From NCBI GenBank assembly GCA_002633005.1, contig NMRA01000275.1, positions 472,893 to 536,892 on the forward strand: a DNA stretch of 64,000 bases. Reading direction: 5' to 3'. Below the pieces are notes generated by a model. That model was given only the letters and a program-made list of their open reading frames with translations, ran no database searches and was not told the origin of the DNA. This document shows positions 17,916 through 30,900 of the stretch, one piece after another; the first letter of the stretch is position 1, and every line of letters starts with the position of its first letter. A program made the position numbers and the translations under genes. Source of the stretch: Phoronis australis. Taxonomy: Eukaryota > Phoronida > Phoronidae.

Positions 17916-18471
17916 GAAGCTCTTATAGGCGCTTCATGCGCCGGAAGATTTTCGGCGAATTATGCCTCGCACTGACTAAATCATCAATGCTACGTTGTTA
18001 TAAATACCTTTTGCGCATAGAGGGACACCTTAGGAAGCTGTCGATGTATTAAATTCCTTCGAACTGGAACAAATATTCCTGTTATCAAACTTCTTCTTCG
18101 AGCAGTCCCTCGTTCAGTTCCCAAAATCGATAACCGTGATCACCATTTTTAACACTGCGTGCGGCAGGGGATATGACGTCATACAACCTATAGCTGTCAT
18201 GCGCAGTGTTAAAAATGGTGAGTTACCGATTCTGGGAACTGAACAAGGGACTGCTCGAAGAAGAAGTTTGATAACGGGAGTATTGTTCAAGTTGGAAGGA
18301 ATTACATAGTTACATCAACAGCCTCCTAAGCTAAGCCAAGCCCAGGCCAAGGTGTCCCTTTTTGAGCAAAAGGTATTTAGAACAATGTGACTTTGAAATT
18401 TTAGTCAGTGCAACTGCAAGGCATATAATTCGCCGAAAAGCTTCCGGCATATGAAGCACTTATAGGAGCTC
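17916..18471. mobile_element. 560-bp fold-back palindrome (long-TIR non-autonomous element)
   Basis: Outer ends GAAGCTCTTATAGGCGCTTC and GAAGCACTTATAGGAGC are inverted copies, followed inward by CCGGAAG..TTTTCGGCGAATTAT and its complement. The inner arms, about 18058-18159 and 18202-18302, are the best preserved at roughly 88% by eye. They include TTATCAAACTTCTTCTTCGA and CACCATTTTTAACACTGCG. Only about 40 bases separate the arms. No coding capacity is seen, which fits a non-autonomous DNA element. Target duplications could not be defined. Confidence 0.8.
18174..18181. promoter_or_regulatory. Consensus CRE (TGACGTCA) in the palindrome loop
   Basis: This is a perfect 8-base CREB/ATF site, in the divergent interval 1.2 kb upstream of TFB1M's start codon and 0.8 kb upstream of XKR's. 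The match is seen; use by either gene is inference. Confidence 0.3.
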
Positions 18472-18972
18472 CAACGTCCTACATGCAAGTAGGACGGTGA
18501 TCACTGTATGCTAAAGTCGACATCTGCAGACATTTTCTGAACATTGCCATTGACATACAATTTAACGAGCCGGCTCTGGGCAAATCAGACCTTGCAACAC
18601 TTAAACAAATGTCAGTGACAATAGGCATCAATCAGAAGCAAGTAAAACAAACCTACAAATTAACATCAGTAACTGTGACGCTTTAAAAAATGTAAAACCA
18701 CAAGAACTGTTTGATGCTGCCTCCCGACAAGGGCGCAGCCATATTTGAGACTTCACGAGAATCTCCAGATAACACAACAGAGTTTTGTTTATAGAAAATT
18801 ATTTTGATTTTTTCGATTTTAATTCATAAAATCTACAACTTATAAACCAAAATTTATATAAAGTCTTGTTGGAATGTGTTCAAAAGACTATATTTTGTAC
18901 ATCAGATTAAAATTGTGTTTTGTTTGCATTGTGACCTTACTGCTAGGTCAAGTTGTTTCGAAAGTTTGAAAG

Positions 18973-21900
18973 ATGGCAGTCGGGAGACAGAATTCTCCGG
19001 CTGACCAAAATATTGTTCGATTACGAACAACAGCTAACGCTCAAACTCACTTAATAAGTGGTCGGAGGGAAAATGAAGTATTTCATGTACAATTCCACAT
19101 CATCGATGTCATTTTCATGCTTTTATCGCTCGTCACATTCGTCGCAGATCTACTCACTGGTAAGTTCACAATTTACGTTGTGCAGTGCAGTGAGTTTTGT
19201 TTGCTCTTTTGGGTAAGACACCTGTTGCGTGTTAAGTTTACTCTAATAGTTCAGTCTTTACCAATTTTCCCAAATGTTGACGTTTCACTGTCAAAGTTTT
19301 AATACTCCTCTTGTGGCCTCTCTGTTTAGTATGTTGGTACCAATTTTACAATATCTAACTGTCCCCAGGCGCTTTTTAACCGGCAGTGTTACTTAATTAT
19401 TTACAGTACACTGAGTTACACTACAGATTGTACAAAGCTGTGAAGTTTCAGTTATATTTTTATCTTGTGACACCAATCAATCATAGTGGGCTCTTTTTGC
19501 TTAATATTCTGTGTTTGTTATTGTTAGGATTCTTAGCTCTAGGAGTTGACAGCTTAGCCAGGCTGAAATGTATTGTGGCTGTCTTTATACATGCTCACCA
19601 AGGGTTGTTATTTTTTTAGTGGGTACCACTGTTGTAGTTGCTGATTATGTAAACATTCCACCATTATTGTTTGGATAGAAATTCCTTGATCACTGCAGCG
19701 ATTAGTGCCCTACTAGTAGCTGGACGTAAGGTCAGTCCTGTAAATAACGGGACTTTGTTCAAAAGTACGTGAATGATGTTGCAAAAGTTTTAGTTTTGAC
19801 AGCAAACTGTTATTAATGAAATAAAACTGCCTAAAGCTACATTTTGGTGGCCAAAAATATGAAGATAAAATTAAGCCTTTTACTCTCATGAAGTCGTTAT
19901 ACATTCTCTGTGACACTAAGTTGATAACATAAATGGGAATCCTATCACGGTAAACAATATTATATAGAGTCAATTAATGGCACAGCTCAGTTTTCGTATG
20001 TTAGCCATTGAACAGGACGAAATGCTACTTTAACTAATGTCAGTTATGCTTTATCATACTTCAATGTATTAAGATAAGCAATTTACTGATTTTTTCAACT
20101 TCAGAATGATGACTCTTTGACAAGACTCTTGTATAGTTGCCATTCATGAAGTGAGATGAACAAAATGTCCTAAATTAGCACAGATCTCTCACAATATATT
20201 GCAGTCCCTGGAGCAATGCTTGTCCATCCTGTACTACGGTATTACGAATCAAAATCAGAGTGTTGAATTTTCTGTGCACTGAGCTTTCAGTCAACCTTAG
20301 CACTTACTGTGTAAGGCTCAAGCTTTTTTGTTATGCAATGTAAAGGTGCCCCCAGGATTTTTTGAGGATGCGCCTGTGTATGATGTCATTTTTGAATGGT
20401 TAACTATTTTTCAGTCAACCTTAATTTTATTTGTTGGGTAACTCTTTATAGAAAAGAACATACGGCTATAATCAATTGGTGATACTTGAGGCCAGGGGAG
20501 AGTATCATTTAATTTCAAATTTAGGTAATAGTTGGATAGGTGGGTTCCTGATTTCAAATTGATTAAAGAGCCATTCAGTGCAACTGAATAATGACATTAT
20601 TCAGTTGGAAGTAACTGGTTCCCAAATCAGGGACCCATGTTTCCGACTATTACCCTCTAATTTAGTCGATGAAACATTGCATATTTTGTAGAGTACCCCT
20701 TGAATCAAAGCTTTCTTCTCAAAGCAACCATATATTTTGCACCTGAGTATTCCCATATTTTTGACTGCCCCTTTTTATTCAGTCTTATTTGTGTTATTTG
20801 TAACCTACACTAGGCAGGTGCATTCCCATCTCCTGGTTCATTTAGCACGATGTTTGTCCTCTAATTATCCTGCTAGTGTCCAATTGCTATGTCCCCAGGA
20901 CACAAGTGGGCTGACACATAGAATTCTGATGATGTGAATAAATGGCTGAGAATTAATACCTGGATATTACAGATCTCATATTCTACAGAGATTATAAATT
21001 TCAATGACTGTCGTAAATTGTTATAGAGTATGTGTGACAAAAAATTTGGATCTACCCTCTGGGAACCAGGGATTTTGAAACCTACTTACACAGATAAAAC
21101 ATTCTTGGATCAGCGTCTTTTGATGTAAAAGCTTTTAATACAGAGATTTGGAGAGAAAATGCCATTCAATGCAGCATGTGATGGACATATTTCAAACTCC
21201 TTGTGTGTTCTTGGTCTGCCTTTTCTAACAAAGACCAGTGTCTTTTTATTATGTTCTGGGCATTATTTAAAGGAATTTTACTAGAGAGTTCATTGCAAGC
21301 TCAGTGAATTGTAATTTAAAGTAACTCTTGAATATATCCTTGAATGACAACAAGGCTCTTATTTTTTGTCCGTAAGATTATTTGAGTTTCATAAAATAAT
21401 TATAGTACAATCTCACCAATTTACAGTTTGATGTTCACAATATAAGAGATATGTGAACTTAGCCCAAGACAAATTATTTGATTAAAGAGCATAATTTGCT
21501 ACAAAATGCTTCAACATGTTTTGTATTTTCTAGCATCATACATCTGGACTTTGCATTTTCGTGTTCTGATTTGCTGAATTTGAATTACAAAATGTATTTT
21601 TGATATCTTGTACTGCAGAATTCCTCCGGGTTAGTGCCCAGGGGACTTAAATTGGGAAACTCAAAACATCTGGTGCTTAATGACAAGTTGCCGTTAAGCC
21701 AACAACGAACATTTGAAAGCAGAATTTTTAGAGTCAGGGGCAAGCGTTTACGGAACCGAACGATTCAAGAAACGCGCAAGCTACATTTTCGTTGGAATTG
21801 AGGGAAAAAGTCAAATGAAACGTAGAAGAGTGCACAATCTGCAGTGTGTCTTGAAGAAAATGTGTTGAGTTTCATGTGTTGTAGGAGAAACACTCACTTC

Positions 21901-24900
21901 AGATCAGTGTTTACAAAGACTTACGCTCTCTTCTCATATAGATTGGGGATGGGCTGTAGCCAAGCGTGGGTGTTTAAAAGTGAAATTTTATAACTTTCTT
22001 TGGTGGGTGGTCATCCGAATGAGTATGTTATGTTGCAAAGAGTTGTTTCAAGGTGAATCTTAGGTTTTGAATTGTTTTTCAGATGTCTATTTCCTGTTGC
22101 TTGAAATGGAAACCCATTCAGCACAACTCTTTAGCCCATTCTTTCTCTTAATGTGGTTAGGTCACTACACAGATTATGTTTTATCAATGGTTTTATCCAA
22201 GTGGAAGGCCAACATCCTGTGGAATGCATTATTGTGGTCAGGCTGGGGATTGGAGGACTCAGTGCAGTGTTTTCTTTTTTGCTGGTAAAAAGTCTCAACA
22301 GTACAGACGTATTTTTGTTTCTGAATGTCTTTACCCTCTGGGTGAAGGTGCTATGAAGTAAACGGGACTGTTAACATTAGCTTCATCGGTTGACTGGCAT
22401 CAAAATTTCCAAGCTAGAATACATTCCCATGGTATCAACACTCCCCTGCTCCCTAATTGAAATTTGAGGAAGGATAATGTGGAAGGCTGCTTGAAAATAT
22501 TCCCATTTTAACCATTTCCTGTACAGGTCAGGTGGCCTGCTGAAATCTCATTGCTAAAAAACTGAACTGGTCCTATAATCATCCTGCTGAGTACATGCTC
22601 ATAAACAATAGGACAGTCTGAGATAGAAATCTCCTTTGTCCTGGCCTCGTTTTACAAATGTTGGGATGATGCTAGGAATCAAATCGGAAAATAGCTTATC
22701 CATGGATACGTCTCAAGTATGTTGAATTTTCTGCCGTCATAGTTGTACAACACAGCAGTATAACTCTGTTGGATTTGGAAGGTCGAATACAGTTAATGGA
22801 TCCGAGAAACCTTGAAAAAAGCGAGGCACCGACAAATGAAATGAGAAATTTCTGTGGCTCGAAAACGAGGCTGCAGAACTGCAACATTGTGGGTAAATAA
22901 CGCATACTGCAAGTGTCACTACAAGTGTCACTACATAATCCGGAACCACCCAACTGTTTGATTGGTTGATGGTTGTGTAGCGTCAGATTTTATGTTACCA
23001 AATATACATGTGTTATAAGTCCATTGCTAGTATTTGAAGCTGCTGCTATTTCCAGAATTAGGCAAACACGCAAGTATCTGAAACACTAAATAGTAAAACC
23101 TTTGAGCAAAATTTTAAAACATGCGAATGTAGGAAGCTTGAATTCTCTGTTACAGTGGAACGCGTTAACATGTAGGTAATTTAATACATAACGAAAATAC
23201 CAAGCTTGGATTAAACGTGCACGGAAAAGCACCCAGTTTAAAAGCTATCCACATGTAAGTGTGGCCAGAATATGTGGGAACGCTTCTGTTGAAAATTCTT
23301 CAGTTTGGGACACAATGTGGTGGACAGCTGAAGTTTCGTGTTGTCGAATTTCTCAACCAACTTAAGTTTTCAGGGAAATCTACTTTGCTTTTAGCATGCT
23401 TTGTACGATGTTGCTGTTCAAACAGTATTTGATAAAAATTTCAACATCTGCAACAATGTGGTAACTCTCTTATGGAAATATGGCAATTTCACCTACTTTT
23501 TTGCCTCAATGTGAATTTTTTTATACTGTATTTCATGTACAGACGCAGTGGGCAAAATTCCCATGAGCCGCATGAAATGCTGTGTAATACTCCCTAAACT
23601 AAGAAACAGGATATTTAACCCCAATCATAATCACTGTTGGTGCAGCTCATTGTTTGTGTTGTGTACATGATTTCCTGGCAAATATTTCTACAAGGAGGAC
23701 AATAAACAGTTTAGTAGCAGTACTGTATGTAGTTATGTTTTGTCTATGATTTCTGGCTTCCGAGCCATGTCACATGACACGTCTCTGTTTTCAAACAATC
23801 TGTCCTTGTCCCATTTATTTTTTGTAGTTAAGTGACCATCAATCAATCATAACTATTTTTAAGTAGAGATAAATGCCAATGGCTATAAGTTTTCACCAAA
23901 AGATGTTTTTAATCTCTGATCTCCACTGCTTTTATGGTTCATCCCTAAATAGATTGCAAGGTCTGTTCATTGGATTGTTGTGCTTTCTGGAGTCAGATGT
24001 ATTTCTCACATATATACCACACTGGAAAGGTGCCAGACGTCTTTGTCATATTTTGATAACACACAAGCTTACTTTGTTCATTGATCACATGCTGAATAGG
24101 TGAGACATTCTTGCTTGTCAGAAATGACTGCATCTCAGCAATACCTGGGGTGCCTTATCTAGACGCTCACACACAATCATATCACATCTAAAAGATCAGT
24201 AACAAAGTGATGAGACTAAAAGATGAGTGTTTTATGTGTATGCTCATGACCAAACTTGCATACATTAGTAAACTGGCACCCCACTGAGGCTGACGATGCT
24301 GAAATGTTGAATTATGGGATGGAATTATCTTTTTGTGTTCTATAAGCGAAGTTTTCTCACATCAAGTGCCTCGGAAGTGTCTTGTGTTTATGGACCATGG
24401 CCAAGATGGTGGAGTACTGCTCCTGCACTCACTAAATGATTTTTAGCTCAAGAAGAACAAAAGTTGCTTGGGCAAAATATATTACTTAGGGCTGACGGAA
24501 AGTTAATGTGGAAAAGGGGACATTTTCTTTTGATTCATATTTAAGTTTTGTCTTTTTGTTATTGGAAAGACTTGTTACTGCACACGACATCTTTGGTGAA
24601 TATTGTCACCAGTGTTTAACCGCGATTATTTTTTAACATGTTCGAGAGTAAAGTTTTCCCTACACCTCCAATGGAACCCCTTTCCAAAATTTTTGAGGTT
24701 CATTTTAGTTTCATGGAGTCCAGAAATCTTAGCGCTATGTGACAGAGTGCTGTGCAAAAGCATTCAGACAAAACCACCACCTGGATGGACAGATGCGGAA
24801 TTTACCGTCAGAGCAGTCTTTCCTCATGACCGAGAATAAAAAGCAATTAACAGAAAGTTTGTTAGGTGGCTAAGCCATTTTGTAATAAGAATTTTTTGTC

Positions 24901-27900
24901 GCCCTTACTAGTTATTACTAGTCATTTTTCTGTTAACAGACTCAGACATGATCATCCTGATGGGGAAAACAGCATTTTGTTTGATTACTTTTGTCTTGAT
25001 CTGTATATTGGAAATATCAGGTGAATCTGGTGGTTCTTTCATCAATGGAAAAATGGGAAGATAAACAAAAGTGATAGTTTTTATTTCTGACAAATTCTTA
25101 AAGTTGCGTCAACGTATTGCACCCGTAAACTTCACAAGCTCAATTGCGTCAGTGACTCAAAATTGCAGCCTCGGGCTAATACTGCTTCAACCCAGGTTAG
25201 TTGCAGTAGCTACCTAGCTATTGACATTTCAGTGAAATTTTATACCTCTGCATGTATTGCATTTCGTGGGAATGTATGAAAGGTATTTTCTTATTTATTG
25301 ATAGCTAGATTAAAAAGTAGACAACTGTATTCTTTGTTTGTACTGTATAAGTTGGCTTCACGTTATGAGCATACCTCCGCAGAATTCAGTGGCTTGGTGA
25401 TTAATGTCCATTTTTTGGCACACCATCATTTTAAGTTGATGCCGCAGATGTGAGGTACATGTACAGATGATTAGTTTTGAGAAACCTGATGCTTGGTACC
25501 TACACTGAATGTTTAAAAATGCATTTCATTTTAAGGCTACTGTTCGTGATCCCAATGTGAAATCTGTTACAAGCAATCAATTGTTTTACGGTACATTCCA
25601 AAGCAGATCTCTTCATGTGTTAGCGGTGATGTTTTGGTGTGGACTATGTTAAGAGGTATCAAAACCAGGGGGTATCAACAATTGGTCGGACTTCAAAACC
25701 AGCTGGCTGGACTGCGAAATCCAATGGCCGGTGTCCTAACTTGGTGGTCAGATCTCAAAGCAGGTTAGCCGGTACCACAAAACCAGATGGCCGCACCAAA
25801 AAATGGACCTAAAATGGGTTGGCTGGTGTTCAAACCCAGTGGCTGAAGAAATCGCTGATTTTGAACAAAACAAACGGTACCGGTACGAAAAATAAACACT
25901 TGAAGTTACTTGAATCCTTCATATTATTCAATGTGAGCGTCTGAGGAAGTCCGGCTGTCGTGTTTGATCACTGGCCAACTGGTTATAGCACCGGCCATCG
26001 TGGATCCAGCCAACTACGGTAAAGTCGCGTGATTTTCGGACGGCCCGCCATTTTCGACCAAGAATAAATATTTCCGAAATGAGTTTTTCATAGTCCACGA
26101 AATTCGTACAAGGTCCAAAAACTGTTTTTAATGATCTTCGAACTTCGGACAATGTCATAAACGTCGGATTTTTGCCCCGCGACTTTCGGACAAGGAAAAT
26201 TTTAGAAACGCTAATTTGGGATCGACGCAACTCCCGTGTCACTAAAGCGTTCAACGGATGATTACTACTCTATAAGGCTTGAATCTGAGAATTGGTGTAA
26301 CGGGCTTTGTAATTTTTACCTTGTCTTGACGATGTCATGACCGTTACTCGATTGTCTTGCGTTTAGCTTGTGTTTGGCGCTTTAGCTATGNTAATTAATT
26401 TTGAAAGACCAATTGTTGATTCCCTCCCTATGAATACTTAACCTTCCTTAAAGGCTAGGTGGGTAGTGGTATTCAGTTCAACATGTCAATCACACGATAG
26501 TTAATAACTTCCAGTTTACAGATCGATATCACAGCATTGGAGCCATAGAATATTTGAACATGGAAGCAACTGAGTGATACTGTTGAGAACTGAAAATAAA
26601 ATTGCTTGTCAGGTTGTATTTTCGCAAATGAATTCTTAGAAAATGTTAAGTTAGATTTTTTTGTCTTGATGTACTGCTGTTGATTGCCAGTAAAACTGGG
26701 ATTATCAAAATGCTATTAAGGCTAACAATGCTAGTTATTGAATGGTTCTATACTATAAACAAATGTGTATTGATTAAGGAATGGTGTTTGTTTTGCTATC
26801 AGTATGTAATATTTGTTCATCCCAGTGATTGATCACTGGTCCAATATCCCACATACTTTCTTAACCCATCCTTTGCCCATGCATTATCCATGACTAAGCA
26901 ATGGGTGAAATGCAAAACTTTTGTGTAAACAAAAGAACCAAATTAATCACATTCTTGCAGCCTTAAGTATCTCCTTTTTATGGGTAGTTGTGAATGTAGG
27001 TGTTCTTAATTCAGTAGTTCCATAGCATGCGGAATATCACCGATATAAAGTGCCATTTGTTTTTGTTATGGAGTAGTTTTGAGTGGATAATTGTTTGAAT
27101 TATATAATGGCATACCTTTTTCTCGATTGAACCAATTGCTACTTTAAAGAGCGCTTCCCACGAGGTCACATAACTCTACTAGAGAGGCACCTTGATATAA
27201 TCTGCGAAGTTAAAACAATTCCTACAAATCAAAAGATATTTTGTACTTAAATTCTTCTCATATTAGTGGTATAACTTGATGGGAAGGTTTAATATTTTTA
27301 CTACTTGTGGTATCCTGATTATGAACAATTCTGAAAAAAGGAATTTTAAATACGCCCTGCTCAAGAGCCTCAAGTTACAACTTTCAAAAAAATTTCTAAA
27401 AGGGTAATCCCCACCCATCATTTTTCCATCTATGGCCAAGTGTCCTGCAGCTTACTTGACCGTAACTGGTGGACAAAATGTCTCGTTGGTCATTACTGTT
27501 GGCTCGTGTAAATATGAAGTTACTTTAAAATCTCGCTGATTTCCGAAAAAAATGTTTCCCAATGTTAAACTTTTTTCAATTTTCAAAGTCTTTTAATATT
27601 GTTGTGATTTCCTACAATTGAAAAGACTGATTACCTTGTTGCAGTGAACTTTCCAAGTGCTGTTTTATGGTGTCTACCATACACAGTACAGCCCTTGCTA
27701 GTGATCAACTAAAAAAATTTAATATTTATTTCTATGGAGAAATTTGATAAAATAGAATTTCAGTGGTTGGCTGCGTGTGTGCTAAACAGGTGAAGAATTG
27801 TGGTACTTAAGTATAGACAGAAATAATAAGTGTGTAAGTAGAGTAATAAGTGTATCTATAAAGATATGCTCTAATCAAGCAGGTAAAAAGCCCATCAATA

Positions 27901-30900
27901 GAGATAAAAACTGTCAAAGAGTTAGGACTATAGAAAAAATAACCTCTTGCTGACTTTCTACAGTCCCCCTGAATCCAACCCTGTTGCAGTGTTGCCAGTG
28001 CAAGAAGTTTTGCAAGGATATTGCAGCACTATATGGGAGTACTGTATGTGGCTGTAACCCTGTCTCATTAGGGCCTTTCATACTAACGTCGATGGTTTGG
28101 GGAGTCGCGGTCAGTATGAACGCTTAACTCCGGTCCTGGATCGCAGTTAACAGTTCCAGTTAACATCGCAGTTAATAGGTGGATTTAATAGCGCAGCGTC
28201 AACGCTGCGGTGCAGTATGAATGGTTAACTTCAGTCCAATCGAAGTTATCGCCAGGTGCCAATGTTATCGTCAACAGTGACAGTGTAGTGGGGTCACTAA
28301 TAGCTACTTACATTTTGCTGTAACATTAACCAATGAATTTAAAAATAAGTTTAATGTCAATTAGCACATGTAAATGTTCCCAAATTGTCACATTGAAAAA
28401 AATCTTAGCGTGCAGTGCTACCTTGCAATAACTTTGATGACGACAGCGTCACAGCAACCGTTTACTTCGATGTTCATTAACTACCGAAGCCAGTATGAAT
28501 GGTCCAGTTAACTGCGCTGTTTATGTCATCGCTTCTCTCAGACCAGAGTTAAGTCAATATGAAAGGGCCTATTGATACATTGTCTAATTAATTAGAATTA
28601 GTTTCAATTTGTGAAGTGTAACTGCCCAAGGTGGGGAAGTGTTGACATCCTATGAAATCCAACACAAGACTCATAAGAGGAACATGATCTGTCTCTCATC
28701 CTGAAACTACTGTACTGTAATCAGGTCTAGACATTCAACCTCAGTTCATGCATCAAATGGTATTTATATTTTAACACATTTTGCATGTGGTTGGTCACTG
28801 ATATCATTTTCTAGCCTTGTCAGAGTGTTAAGTGAGTAAAGTGACCCAAAAGTCTGTGTTGCACCTGATATTATGTTCATTTAGTCTTGGCATTTTAGTT
28901 TGTTATGCTGTTGTTCTATCCTGGATCTGTGATCACAGTTTGAAAATAGGTATGGGGATGAGGGTTTGCAAGACCTACCTGTGTCCCATTTTATGAATGA
29001 AATAGATACAAAAGTGTTATCATTTACTGTAGGTGATGATAGGGATGGGATGAGGTTTGCCAAAGCCACTTGAAAGAGATGCGCAATGTTAAAAAAGTGG
29101 TATCATTTGCTGCAGTTGTTGAACAGTTGTGAGGAATTCTTTGGGACACTGAACGTGTGACCATTTCCTATTCATATTGACAAACTAACCAATGGTCACT
29201 GAGAAGCCGTAATCTGCGGGTTCGGGATCACTAAGTTTACTAGAGACTCGATGTCAAAATTGTTTACGGTCAAATCACGGGAAATTTAAGTTTCCTCAAA
29301 GTGTGCCGTGGGCCTAGGTCACAGTCAACATTGGTCCAAGCCTTATTCCATAAAGTCTAAATGAGTTCTTAGTTCTTCACACTGCAGTGCTATTTAGCCA
29401 CGACTTTACTGATTTCAGTTTTAACTGTCAAAGCTAATGGGAAGGGTCAGGTTAGCTGTAGTTCATGCTGACTGGCCTTTACAATTGGAGTACGTATGGT
29501 CAACTTATTTGCACAGAATTGCCATTTTTCAGTTTATAAATGCTCACTACCATGGTGCAAATAAGAGTTTTTTATGTGACATCTACACAGTCCAAACCAT
29601 CCTAGTAATGGAACGAAATGTTTGTAATATTTATTTTTCTAAAAACATGTGATGAAATAAATTTCACTTGTTGATCATATTGTGTTCTAAATAGGTGAAG
29701 GATTACTGTAAGCTACTTAATAGGAATATGTCTTTGGATTAATTATGGAAGAAAATTAGGCCTATCATCATCATGAAACATGTCCTGTGTGTCTAAAGTT
29801 AGAAAGACTATAACGGGAAATTTGATTAATTAGTCATTCAATAATTTACCAAGTTTTACTGTTGCAACACTTTTCTGAATTGCTCATTTATGTAAGTGTT
29901 CAAATTAATAACCAATAATAGCCTCATCCCCAAATATGGCAGTGTTCTCTCTTCAGCGATATTTACCCACAGTGCTGGCATTCATAGATCACCTGTCCCA
30001 TAGTTTTACACTGAATACTACTAATCACTATTTTGTATTGACATTATTTTTCCATTTATCATTCTGATGCCAAGATTTACCTGTTGCATAGGGAGTAGGA
30101 CTGCAGACATAAAAATTTTGAAAAGCCAAGTGAGGCTTGGTAGTGCGTTAGCGCCCCTGCATTTCGGGATTCTGGGTCAATCGTGTAGATTTTTCTACCT
30201 TATCAAAAGAGGAGAGTTAAGTTCACCTCATTACCTCCATATGCATACCAATTTGCCCAAGAGTGTACAATATGTGGCAAGTCAGATGTCATGTCTTCAC
30301 TGGCACATACAATCAGACACACTTCTTACAGATGCATGATCATAGAGGAGATGTTGTTTGTCAGAACACTTGGTCTTTTTTCAATCAATGAGCTTGTGCT
30401 ATGTCAAAAAGAATTGAATTGTGGCTCAGTTATTTGCCTGACATGATTTTGTTGAAATCTCTTTCTGAACTGTTTACATCCGTATAACAACACACACTCA
30501 TACAACCGTGTGATATGGCTTAAAACTTAATAACCTCTGCTTTTCAGATTGATCACAAACTGGTAGAGAACACAGCAACAGGTTCACTCATTGCTTATGA
30601 GCAAACACAAAAATGGATTTTTTATCTTGGTCTCACATTAACATCAGATTCTTTGCTTAAGATTTTGTGATAAACTGTCTCGGTTGTGTTTGGTGTGAAC
30701 CAGTATTAAGTGTTGCTCACATATCAACCATTGGTCAAAAGAAATCAAAACAGGTCAATTCTTCAGTCAGTTGATCAAATGCTTGATAGCAATTATTTCT
30801 GGGCTATAAATTTTTGTGGTTTGTTAGCCAGAGTGGTGTTTTATGTTAAGGGTGCTGGAGTAGATTTGTATGTTTGCTTATTGATGACTGGCTTGAAAGA

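Noticed and set aside
25928-26254. 108-codon minus-strand frame in XKR intron 1
   Set aside because: No homology recognised, no splice context, and it lies beside degenerate repeats; probably chance.
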